Source of the DNA: CALIZF01 sp046292445
GTDB lineage: Bacteria > Pseudomonadota > Alphaproteobacteria > Rhodobacterales > Rhodobacteraceae
NCBI GenBank assembly: GCA_046292445.1
Contig: JBKBQT010000009.1
Location: 62,001 to 126,000 of the forward strand
Direction: 5' to 3'
Length of the DNA stretch: 64,000 nucleotides
Shown piece after piece: positions 7,756-15,033 of this stretch; the stretch's first letter is position 1; every line of letters starts with the position of its first letter. The notes under the pieces were generated by a model that was not told where the DNA came from, did not search any database, and saw only the letters and a list, made by a program, of their open reading frames with translations. Made by a program: the position numbers and the translations under genes.

Positions 7756-8219
7756 CAACCGGCGGGCCGGCGATAGACCATGTCGGTCGAGGTGAAGGAC
7801 AGCACGGTTTCGCCGTCCTGATTGGCCAGCGCATGCCGCAGCACGGCAAGGCCGACGCCGGGACGGCTGCCCGAGGGGCGCTTGGACAGCACCTCGGAGG
7901 TGGCGACCAGCGCGTCCCCCGGCCGCACGGCGCGCGGCCAGCGCACCGTGTCCCATTGCACGCCGCAGACCCAGGCGATATCGCCGTTCGCCCGGTGATC
8001 GAGGATCCGCCAGAGTGCGGCAGTGTGGATCCCGCTCGCGATCAGCCCGCCAAAGAGCGATTCCTTGGCCGCCTCGGCATCAGCATGGAACCATTGCGGG
8101 TCATAGCGGGCGGCGAAGGCGAGGATATCCTCGGCCGTGACCGTCAGCGGCCCGGCCCGCGTCGTCTCGCCGACCGTCAGATCTTCCCAGTAGCGCGACG
8201 GCCGGTCAGTCGCCGACAT
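7755..8219 (-). CDS. MaoC-family (R)-enoyl-CoA hydratase-like protein
   Basis: A 154-residue single hot-dog-fold hydratase. The hydratase-2 motif is readable: FAARYDPQWFHADAEAA followed by FGGLIASGIHTAALW, with the Asp and His of the catalytic dyad in YDPQWFH. The RPGDALVATSEVLSKRPS strand is also typical. It should hydrate or dehydrate an enoyl-CoA. Its start lies 14 bases inside the upstream Rieske oxygenase gene and its stop overlaps the ThuA-like start, giving a tight SDR - oxygenase - MaoC - ThuA unit. MaoC plus DUF35-like plus thiolase-fold protein is the gene set used for side-chain retro-aldol cleavage in steroid degraders, a parallel discussed under findings. Confidence 0.88.
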   Translation of the reverse strand: MSATDRPSRYWEDLTVGETTRAGPLTVTAEDILAFAARYDPQWFHADAEAAKESLFGGLIASGIHTAALWRILDHRANGDIAWVCGVQWDTVRWPRAVRPGDALVATSEVLSKRPSGSRPGVGLAVLRHALANQDGETVLSFTSTDMVYRRPAG

Positions 8220-9486
8220 AATCCATCAGCACCTTGTGGAAGTGGCGGATGCGCAGTTCCTGATCGCCGAGCCAGAGCCCCTCGAACCCTGCCGAATGCA
8301 TCCCCGCCTGAACGCCCGGCAGGTTCGCCGCATCCTGGTCGATGACGAGGCCCATCGACCGCTCGCCATGCCTGAACCGTTCGTTGCGCGGCTTTTTCGG
8401 CCGCTCCTCGCCGGCTTTGAGCAGGCGGAACATCTGGACGTCGAAATACATCCGGTCGGGATCGGACTCGTGCGGGCGCTGGCGGAACAGCATCAGATCG
8501 TCCGCATGGGTGTTCATCGTGATGTTGGGAAAGATGAAATAGTGATAGTCGTCCGTCAGCTGGTCGTCGTTGAGCTCGGAATAGTCGAGCCCCTGCGCCG
8601 CCCCGTGCTTGCGCTTCCACAGTTGCAGCGCCCGCCGCACCTCGGTCACCCGGCCGTCGAAATCGGCCGGGTCCATCCCCGCCTCGGCCATCGCATGCCT
8701 GATGAGATGGGGGATCTCGGTCGTCTCGTTCACACGGTGGCTGATGGTCGAGAACGGGATGAGATAGCGGTTGTGCCGCCCGTAGGTGTCGATCTGGATG
8801 TGCTTGTCCTCGATGAAGTAGAGAAGCTCGGGGTGGATGCCCTGGACATGGTAGGATTCGTTGAACGCATCCACCGAGGTCTTCCAGTTGCACATCCATT
8901 CCACCGTCCAGTCGGTGACCTTCACCATCCGCTCGAAGTGGTAGGGCCCGAGGTGCCGGGGCAGGGGGTCGAGGTAATCGGTCAGCGACCCGGCACCGGG
9001 ATCGAGCGTGAAGAACACAAAGCCGTTCCAGACCTCGCAGCGCACCGGGGCAAGGCCGCCGCAGGGGGGCGCGCCCTGCGGAAAGGTCTCGATGTCGGGA
9101 ATGCGGGCGAAGCCGCCGTCGGTGCGGTATTCCCAGTGGTGATAACGGCAGCGGAAGCTGTCTGCCCGCCCCTCGCCGACCATGAGCCGGTTCCCCCGGT
9201 GCTGGCAGACGTTGTAGAACGCCCGCACCGATCCGTCGGGCTGGCGCACGATGAGGATCTCCTCGCGCCCGATCGACGTCACATGGTAGCAGCCGGGTTC
9301 GGGAACATCCTGTTCCGCACAGCCCCAGAGCCAGACCTTGGTCCACATCCGGTCCCATTCGCGCTGCATGAAGGCGGCGCTGGTGTAGCGCTCCTTGGGG
9401 ATCATTGCGGTCCCCAGGTCCGGCGGCGCGGTCTTGTCGACTGGGGTGATGGTGAAGTCGCCGGGCTGCACGCGCGTCATGGTCAT
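8206..9486 (-). CDS. Rieske non-heme iron oxygenase, alpha (catalytic) subunit
   Basis: A 426-residue ring-hydroxylating-type oxygenase large subunit. The Rieske centre is Cys94-Gln-His96 and Cys113-Arg-Tyr-His116 (CQHRGNR, CRYHHW). The mononuclear iron site is in the EWMCNWKTSVDAFNESYHVQGIHPE region (written here only as landmark; ligands His213 and His218), with a C-terminal Asp expected as third ligand. It inserts oxygen into an aromatic or other unactivated C-H compound. Start 9486 is preferred, with GGGAGG upstream; a second ATG lies at 9480. No beta subunit follows, so it is probably an alpha-only enzyme. The Rieske ferredoxin at 6683 is the obvious electron donor. Substrate unknown. 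Confidence 0.9.
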   Translation of the reverse strand: MTMTRVQPGDFTITPVDKTAPPDLGTAMIPKERYTSAAFMQREWDRMWTKVWLWGCAEQDVPEPGCYHVTSIGREEILIVRQPDGSVRAFYNVCQHRGNRLMVGEGRADSFRCRYHHWEYRTDGGFARIPDIETFPQGAPPCGGLAPVRCEVWNGFVFFTLDPGAGSLTDYLDPLPRHLGPYHFERMVKVTDWTVEWMCNWKTSVDAFNESYHVQGIHPELLYFIEDKHIQIDTYGRHNRYLIPFSTISHRVNETTEIPHLIRHAMAEAGMDPADFDGRVTEVRRALQLWKRKHGAAQGLDYSELNDDQLTDDYHYFIFPNITMNTHADDLMLFRQRPHESDPDRMYFDVQMFRLLKAGEERPKKPRNERFRHGERSMGLVIDQDAANLPGVQAGMHSAGFEGLWLGDQELRIRHFHKVLMDYVGD

Positions 9487-9506
9487 GATAATCGCCTCCC
9501 TTCCGC

Positions 9507-10286
9507 CTAGAACCCTACCCGCTTCGACCAGCCGCCATCCACCGTCAGATGCGCGCCGTTGCACCAGCTTGCCGCGGGGCTTGCGAGGAACACGGCGGCG
9601 CGGGCAACCTCCTCGGCCGTGGCGAGGCGGCCGAGCGGCTGCTTGCGGATCACGTCGCGATAGGTCCGGCTGCGGGCGACCGCGATCATCTCCCAGTTCG
9701 ATCCGGGGAACATCGTGGGGCCGGGCGACAGGACGTTGACGCGGATCCCGGCGCGGGCGACCGACTGGGCAAGCTGCTGCGCCCAGGCGACCAGCGCCGC
9801 CTTGATCGCGTTGTAGGCCATCGGCGCGACGAAGGTTTCCGATGCGGCCATGGTCGCCATGACGAGGATGCTCGGATCGCGCCCGTTGCGCAGATGCGGC
9901 ATAGCCGCGTCCACCATGCGGGTCGCGCCCATCAGGTCGATCTCGAAGTTGCGCCGCCAGTAGCCTTCCGCATCGGTGCCGCCGCCGCCGCTGACATTGG
10001 CCACCACAAGATCGAGCCCCCCGAACGCTGCCGCGGTGTCATCGACCCAGGCGCCCAGCGAAGACCCGTCCCGCGCCTGGAGCGGGCGGTCGAACGCACG
10101 CACCCCGCGCGCCTCGATCGCAGCGCGTGCGGCTGCGAGCGCTTCGGGCCCGCGCGCGCAGATCGACACGTCGCACCCCTCTTCCGCGAGCAGCAGCGCG
10201 ATGGCCCGGCCGATGCCGCGCGATGCACCCGATACCGCCGCCCGTTTGCCACGCAGCCCGAGGTCCACCCTCCCAAGCCCCCCCAT
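9507..10286 (-). CDS. SDR-family oxidoreductase
   Basis: A 259-residue classical short-chain dehydrogenase: SGASRGIGRAI cofactor loop, VVANVSGG at the NAG position, catalytic YNAIK (Tyr/Lys) and a PAASWCNGAHLTVDGGW C-terminus. It is the first gene of the minus-strand unit SDR - Rieske oxygenase - MaoC - ThuA, 20 bases before the oxygenase start. It could act as a cis-diol or hydroxy-acyl dehydrogenase after oxygenation; the position fits the former, but motifs do not decide. An in-frame GTG at 10268 is an alternative start, although the GGGAGG abuts it too closely to be a good ribosome site. Confidence 0.86.
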   Translation of the reverse strand: MGGLGRVDLGLRGKRAAVSGASRGIGRAIALLLAEEGCDVSICARGPEALAAARAAIEARGVRAFDRPLQARDGSSLGAWVDDTAAAFGGLDLVVANVSGGGGTDAEGYWRRNFEIDLMGATRMVDAAMPHLRNGRDPSILVMATMAASETFVAPMAYNAIKAALVAWAQQLAQSVARAGIRVNVLSPGPTMFPGSNWEMIAVARSRTYRDVIRKQPLGRLATAEEVARAAVFLASPAASWCNGAHLTVDGGWSKRVGF

Positions 10287-10349
10287 CGTCGGGCGGGGCT
10301 CCCGCCTGCTGGCCGGGCACCCGACGCCGCTATCCGTTTTTCCACTTTA

Positions 10350-10380
10350 CACGTATATCAAAGAAACTCTATTGTATACC
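10350..10380. promoter_or_regulatory. Putative GntR operators in divergent promoter
   Basis: ATTGTATACC at 10371-10380 repeats the TTGTAT core seen near 1138 and 5466. A related CACGTATATCAAAG at 10350-10363 stands 21 bases to the left and matches the flank of the 5465 site (TATATTGAAAG). Both lie in the 175-bp gap between the SDR gene (start 10286, minus) and the CoA-transferase gene (start 10462, plus). The stretch is notably AT-rich for this genome. The assignment is inferred from recurrence. Confidence 0.48.
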
Positions 10381-10461
10381 TAGAACGTAGTCACGACATA
10401 TGAAAATCGCATGCACAGGTGTCGTGGCCAGCTCGGCCACGGGCGGAGGGATGGGCGCGCC

Positions 10462-11742
10462 ATGAACGACGTGTCGGGTCGGCAGGCCGCGCAACCCGCC
10501 ACGGATTCGGATGGCGCGGCGGCGGGCGGCGTGCTCGCCGGGGTCCGTGTGCTCGATCTCAGCCGCGTCGTCGCGGGCCCGCTGGCGGGGCAAACGCTGG
10601 CCGATCTCGGCGCGGACGTGGTCAAGATCGAGCGCGTGGATGGCGGCGACGACCTGCGCACGCTCGGGCCGCCCTGGGTGACCGCGCCGGGGGGCGGGCG
10701 CGAGGAATCCACGTATTTCCAGACCGTCAACCGCGGCAAGCGCTCGATGACGCTCGATTTCGCCCAGCCCGAGGGGGCCGCGATCCTGCGCGGGCTGGTC
10801 GAGACGGCGGATGTCCTGATCGAGAATTTCCGCACCGGCACGCTGGCGCGCTACGGGCTCGGCTATGACGATCTGTCGGCGATCAATCCGCGCCTTGTCT
10901 ATTGCTCGATCACCGGGTTCGGCCAGACGGGGCCCTACAGCGACCGGTCGGGCTATGACTACCTCGTGCAGGCGATGGGCGGGCAGATGGCGGTGACGGG
11001 CCTGCCCGAGGGCGCGGTCGGTGCCGGGCCGATGCGCGTGGGCGTGCCGATCGCCGACATCACGGCCGGCAACAACGCCGTCATCGCCATTCTGGCCGCC
11101 CTTCTGCACCGAACCCGCACCGGGCGCGGGCAGCACATCGACATCGCGCTCTTCGACAGCCAGGTGGCCTTGCTGCTCAACAACCTCGGCGCCTGGCTCA
11201 ATGCCCGGGCGCCGCTGCCGCGTACCGGAAACGACCATCCCACGGCAGTGCCGAACGGTGTCTTCGCGGTGGCCGACGGGCATATCCTGATCGCCACCTT
11301 CAACGACCGCGAATTCGCGCGGCTGGCCGAGGTGCTGGGCCATCCCGAATGGGCGGGCGATCCGCGCTATGCCCGCTCGCGCGACCGGCTCGCAAACCGG
11401 CGGTCGCTGACGGCGGACATGACGGCGGCGCTGGCGGGGGCGGGGCGCGCGGCCTGGATCGCGCGGCTGAACGCTGCCAAGGTGTCCTGCGGGCCGATCA
11501 ACGACATGCCCGATATCGAGGCCGACCCGCAGCTCGCGGTGCGCGAGATGGTCGTGACGCTGACCCATCCGGTGATGGGGCCGGTTCGGGTGGTGGGCAG
11601 CCCGCTCAAGATGTCGGAAACGCCGGCCGTGCTGCGGGGCGCGCCGCCGCTGGCAGGCGAGCATACCGACGCGGTGCTGCGCGAGCGGCTGGCGATGCCG
11701 CCCGAGGCGATCGCCGACCTGCGCGCCCGGCGCATCGTGTGA
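10462..11742 (+). CDS. CoA-transferase family III (CaiB/BaiF-type)
   Basis: A 426-residue formyl-CoA-transferase/CaiB-type protein. Family blocks appear in order: VRVLDLSRVVAGPLAGQTLADLGADVVKIE, TVNRGKRSMTLDFAQPEG, VLIENFRTGTL, SITGFGQTGPY, GYDYLVQAMGGQM, then IADITAGNNAVIAILAALLHR, whose Asp is at the position of the covalent aspartyl-acyl site. It moves CoA between carboxylates, so it could activate the pathway substrate without ATP. The start is at 10462, with GGAGGG about 12 bases ahead; the nearer ATG at 10451 reads into an immediate stop. First gene of a CoA-transferase - OB-fold - thiolase - SnoaL operon with overlapping starts and stops. Confidence 0.9.
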   Translation: MNDVSGRQAAQPATDSDGAAAGGVLAGVRVLDLSRVVAGPLAGQTLADLGADVVKIERVDGGDDLRTLGPPWVTAPGGGREESTYFQTVNRGKRSMTLDFAQPEGAAILRGLVETADVLIENFRTGTLARYGLGYDDLSAINPRLVYCSITGFGQTGPYSDRSGYDYLVQAMGGQMAVTGLPEGAVGAGPMRVGVPIADITAGNNAVIAILAALLHRTRTGRGQHIDIALFDSQVALLLNNLGAWLNARAPLPRTGNDHPTAVPNGVFAVADGHILIATFNDREFARLAEVLGHPEWAGDPRYARSRDRLANRRSLTADMTAALAGAGRAAWIARLNAAKVSCGPINDMPDIEADPQLAVREMVVTLTHPVMGPVRVVGSPLKMSETPAVLRGAPPLAGEHTDAVLRERLAMPPEAIADLRARRIV

Positions 11743-12107
11743 CGGCCGTGGATCCGGCGCCCGAGGCCGTCTACCTTGCGCATCTTGCCGCCGGGCGGCT
11801 GATGCTCCAGCGCGATCCGGCGACGGGGGCCTGCGTGTTTCCGCCCCGCCTGCGCGCGCCCGGAACGGGGGCGCCGCTCGGGCCCTGGGTGGCGGTGTCC
11901 GGGTTCGGGACGGTGCATGCGGTGACGGTGCAATACGCCCGCCCGCCGGCCGCGCCGCGCGCCATCGTCCTTGTGGATCTCGACGAGGGCGGACGCATGC
12001 TGTCCGAAGCCATCGTGTCCGATCCCGAGGCGATGCGCATCGGCGATCGGGTGCGGGCGCGCATCGTGGCGGACCCGCTGCGCGTCGTGTTCGAGCCTGC
12101 GCCATGA
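11739..12107 (+). CDS. OB-fold (DUF35-like) protein lacking zinc-ribbon cysteines
   Basis: A 122-residue protein that starts with GTG inside the CoA-transferase stop (GTGA overlap) and ends overlapping the thiolase start by 4 bases. Its order of elements matches the DUF35/OB-fold partners of thiolase-like enzymes: an N-terminal helix (YLAHLAAGRLMLQRDPATG), a PPRLRAPGTG turn where a rubredoxin-like zinc ribbon normally sits, then a five-strand OB region (WVAVSGFGTVHAVTVQY, AIVLVDLDEGGRMLSEAI, IGDRVRARIV). Only one Cys is present in the ribbon region, so zinc binding is probably lost. In steroid and bile-acid degradation such proteins form a complex with a thiolase-fold aldolase. That role is inferred here from adjacency. 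Confidence 0.75.
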   Translation: MTAVDPAPEAVYLAHLAAGRLMLQRDPATGACVFPPRLRAPGTGAPLGPWVAVSGFGTVHAVTVQYARPPAAPRAIVLVDLDEGGRMLSEAIVSDPEAMRIGDRVRARIVADPLRVVFEPAP

Positions 12108-13258
12108 GCGGGGTCTTTCCGCGCGGTCGGACGGCGGTTGCAGGCGCGGCGACCTTCGGCCTTGGCACCTGTCCGGGCCATACGGCGATCGAGATGGCGG
12201 CCGAGGCGGGGCACCGGGCACTGGACGATGCCGGCCTGTCGATCGGCGATGTGGATGCGCTGTTCGGCTGCCTGCCCGAGGATTTCCTCGGCGGCCTCGC
12301 GCTGGCCGAGTATTTCGGCATCCAGCCGCGGATCACCGACAACAACCGCACCGGCGGGTCGTCCTTCCTGTGCCATGCGATCACCGCGGCGCTGGCGCTC
12401 GATGCCGGCTATTGCGACGTGGCGCTCATCGCCTACGGGTCGAACCAGCGTTCGGCGGCGGGGCGGCTCGTCTCGGCGCTGACGGGGTCGGTCCACGAGG
12501 CGGCGCATGCGGTGCGCATGCCCATCGGCGGCTATGCGCTCGCTGCGGCACGGCACATGCACCTTTACGGCACGACGCGCGCGCACCTCGCCGCCGTCGC
12601 GCTGGCGGCGCGGGGCTGGGCGCAACTGAACCCCGAGGCGGCCGAGCGCGGGCCGCTCGATCTGGCCGCGGTGCTGTCGGCCCGCATGCTGTCCTCGCCG
12701 CTGACCGCGCGGGACTGTTGCCTTGTGACCGACGGGGCTGCGGCGGTGGTGATGACGCGCGCAGGCCGCGCGCGCGACCTGCGCCGGCCGCCGGTCTACC
12801 TGCTCGGCGGTGCATCGACCGTCACGCACAAGGAGATTGCCGCCATGCCCGACCTGACCGTCACCGGCGCCGCCCGCACCGGCGCCGCCGCCATGGCCGC
12901 CGCCCGCGTCACGCCTGCCGAGATCGACGTCGTGCAACTCTACGACGCCTTCACCATCAACACGATCCTGTTCCTCGAGGATCTCGGCTTCTGCGCCAAG
13001 GGCGAGGGCGGCCCCTTCGTGGCCTCGGGCGCCATCGCCCCCGGCGGCGCCTTGCCGGTCAACACCGATGGGGGCGGCCTGTCCTGCTGTCACCCGGGCA
13101 TGTATGGCCTCTTCACCATGGTCGAGGCGGTGCGCCAGCTTCGCGGCGACTGCGGCGCGCGGCAGGTGCCGGGCGCCTCGCTCGCGCTCAGCCACGGCAA
13201 TGGCGGGGTTCTGTCGTCGCAGGCCACGCTCGTCTTCGGCACGGCCGATACGCTCTGA
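12104..13258 (+). CDS. Thiolase-fold protein (SCPx/Ltp2-type), nucleophilic Cys absent
   Basis: A 384-residue thiolase-superfamily protein of the lipid-transfer/SCPx branch. It shows HTAIEMAAEAGHRALDDAGL, the nucleophile-elbow region ITDNNRTGGSSFLCHAI, IDVVQLYDAFTINTILFLEDLGF, GALPVNTDGGG and a C-terminal ALSHGNGG. In true SCPx thiolases the elbow reads NNxCSTGSS; here the Cys position is Arg, and the next Cys is six residues further on. Loss of this Cys is a hallmark of Ltp2/Sal-type retro-aldolases, which cleave 3-hydroxy-acyl-CoA to a ketone or aldehyde plus a short acyl-CoA. It begins 4 bases inside the DUF35-like gene, as partner pairs usually do. Confidence 0.82.
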   Translation: MSGVFPRGRTAVAGAATFGLGTCPGHTAIEMAAEAGHRALDDAGLSIGDVDALFGCLPEDFLGGLALAEYFGIQPRITDNNRTGGSSFLCHAITAALALDAGYCDVALIAYGSNQRSAAGRLVSALTGSVHEAAHAVRMPIGGYALAAARHMHLYGTTRAHLAAVALAARGWAQLNPEAAERGPLDLAAVLSARMLSSPLTARDCCLVTDGAAAVVMTRAGRARDLRRPPVYLLGGASTVTHKEIAAMPDLTVTGAARTGAAAMAAARVTPAEIDVVQLYDAFTINTILFLEDLGFCAKGEGGPFVASGAIAPGGALPVNTDGGGLSCCHPGMYGLFTMVEAVRQLRGDCGARQVPGASLALSHGNGGVLSSQATLVFGTADTL

Positions 13259-13279
13259 TCCCGCCTGAAGGAGGCCCCG

Positions 13280-13837
13280 ATGACCGACCCCGCCCTGCTT
13301 GCCCGGATCGACCGGCTTGAATCCCGCCATGCGATTGCCGAGCTTGTGGCGCTCTATTGCAAGGCCTGCGATGACCGCGACGTGCCGCTCCTGCGCTCGC
13401 TCTTCACGGCCGATGCCGCGATCCGCTCACATGACGGGATGATGAACGCCGAAGGCATCGATGCGGTGATGACGATGTATGCCGGGCGCTTTTCCGTGCT
13501 CGGCCTGTCGGTTCACTGGACGCATGACGCCATCGTCCGCTTCGACGATGGCGATCCCGATGCCGCCACGGGCGAGGTGTTCTGCCATGCCGAGGCGCAC
13601 CGGGCGGGCACGACACTCGTCGGTTCCCTGCGCTATGGCGATGCCTATCGGCGCGAAGGCGGGCGATGGATGTTCGCAAGGCGGGTGCTGGCCTTCGGCT
13701 ATTATGTGCCGGTGACCGAATATGCCGAGGCCATGGGCTCGACCCTGCGCCAGCGGGCCTATGGCGACCGGAGGCCGGCCGACTACCCCGAGACGCTGGA
13801 ATCGTGGGACGGATGGCGCGCGCATTTTCCGGGCTGA
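13280..13837 (+). CDS. SnoaL/NTF2-like protein
   Basis: A 185-residue cone-barrel protein of the SnoaL-4 type. LLARIDRLESRHAIAELVALYCKACDDRD is the signature N-terminal helix pair, followed by LRSLFTADAAI, TGEVFCHAEAH and a GRWMFARRVL strand. AAGGAGGCC lies just before the ATG at 13280, giving a strong start 21 bases after the thiolase stop. The fold serves dehydratases, isomerases and non-enzymatic binding proteins, and frequently accompanies Rieske oxygenases and SDRs in aromatic and steroid catabolism. The reaction is not predictable. Last gene of the plus-strand operon. Confidence 0.8.
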   Translation: MTDPALLARIDRLESRHAIAELVALYCKACDDRDVPLLRSLFTADAAIRSHDGMMNAEGIDAVMTMYAGRFSVLGLSVHWTHDAIVRFDDGDPDAATGEVFCHAEAHRAGTTLVGSLRYGDAYRREGGRWMFARRVLAFGYYVPVTEYAEAMGSTLRQRAYGDRRPADYPETLESWDGWRAHFPG

Positions 13838-14278
13838 GGCGGCGCCAAAGCCGCGGCGAACCGTCGCCCGGGGCAGCCCCGCGCCGCGCGGCAGATCGGC
13901 CGTGCATCCCGAACGCAAGGGCCTCGAACGATTGCATCGTCGCATCACGCCCGTTTCCGCCGCGATCGCGGGCGGCAGCGCAATCGTGACGGCGGGCGCG
14001 GGGCCGCAGGATCGGGCAGGATAATCGTTCAGAAGACAAGGTCGTGCCCAACGGTCCGCAAAGTGGCCTTGGCGAAACGGAAGTTCAGGCGCGAGGGCAT
14101 GGTCGAGCCCGCAGGCTGCTGACGGTCTTTCAGGCGGTCGATGGACGTCATTCGGGCTGTTCCCAAGTCCCGAACCTTGCGCGAACAGAAGGTTGATTGC
14201 GCACGGGGCAAGAACGGCTGCCACCGATCTGATCGTCAGACGACACGTCGCATGAGCCGCGGCGGACGTCTAACCGCG
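13838..14278. other. 440-bp non-coding stretch between the catabolic cluster and hisA
   Basis: No credible gene was found here on either strand. A 60-codon minus-strand frame at 14029-14211 has no recognisable domain and no good ribosome site. The stretch separates the end of the SnoaL gene from the end of hisA, that is, it joins two 3' ends. Its sequence from about 14020 to 14260 is less codon-like than its surroundings. In related genomes hisF commonly follows hisA; here it does not, so this may mark a rearrangement or insertion junction. Confidence 0.5.
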
Positions 14279-15004
14279 TCAGATCTCTGCCTCCAGCGCC
14301 TCCAGCGCCGCGGCCAGATCCATCGCCCCCTCGTAAAGCGCGCGCCCCGAGATCGCCCCGGCGATCACCCGCGTGGCGCGCAGCGCCATCAGGTCGGCCA
14401 TCGACGCCACCCCGCCCGAGGCGATCACCGGGATCGCCACGGCGCGTGCCAGCCGTTCGGTCGCTGCCACGTTCGGCCCCGCCATCGCGCCGTCGCGGTC
14501 GATGTCGGTATAGATCACCGCCGCCACCCCCGCATCCTCGAACCGGCGCGCAAGGTCGGTCGCGTCTTGGTCCGTCACTTCGGCCCAGCCCCGCGTCGCC
14601 ACCCGGCCGCCCCGCGCGTCGATCCCCACCGCGACGCGCCCCGGAAAGGCCCGCGCGGCGTCGCGGACAAGGCCAGGGTTCTCCACCGCCGCCGTCCCGA
14701 GGATCACCCGCGCCACGCCCCGCGCCAGCCAGCCCTCGACGGTCGCCATGTCGCGGATGCCGCCGCCGAGCTGGCAGGGCACCGACACCCGCGCGAGGAT
14801 CGCCGCCACCGCCGCGGCATTGGCGGGCCGGCCGGCAAAGGCCCCGTCGAGATCGACCAGATGCAGCCAGTGGCACCCTGCTGCCGCAAAGGCCGCCGCC
14901 TGCGCCGCCGGATCGTCGCCGAACACCGTGGCAGACCCCATGTCGCCGCGCAGCAGGCGCACGCATTGGCCGTTCTTGAGGTCGATGGCGGGGTAGAGGA
15001 TCAT
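14279..15004 (-). CDS. hisA: HisA, phosphoribosylformimino-AICAR isomerase
   Basis: A 241-residue (beta/alpha)8 barrel that isomerises ProFAR to PRFAR in histidine biosynthesis. The start MILYPAIDLKNGQCVRL carries the first catalytic Asp (AIDLKNG). The second is in YTDIDRDGA. Two phosphate-binding half-barrel motifs, VQLGGGIRD-like (CQLGGGIRD) and VIASGGVAS, are present. The length is normal. The start codon at 15004 lies only 29 bases from the nearest possible start of the divergent CPBP gene. It is separated from hisH/hisB by two plus-strand genes, and hisF does not follow it, so the usual his operon is broken up. Confidence 0.97.
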   Translation of the reverse strand: MILYPAIDLKNGQCVRLLRGDMGSATVFGDDPAAQAAAFAAAGCHWLHLVDLDGAFAGRPANAAAVAAILARVSVPCQLGGGIRDMATVEGWLARGVARVILGTAAVENPGLVRDAARAFPGRVAVGIDARGGRVATRGWAEVTDQDATDLARRFEDAGVAAVIYTDIDRDGAMAGPNVAATERLARAVAIPVIASGGVASMADLMALRATRVIAGAISGRALYEGAMDLAAALEALEAEI

Positions 15005-15033
15005 GGCCGGCGTCTCCGATCTGTCACGCGGCT

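Noticed and set aside
14029..14211. 60-codon minus-strand frame in the gap after hisA
   Set aside because: No ribosome site, no recognisable motif, and no transposase or integrase signature could be read; treated as non-coding.
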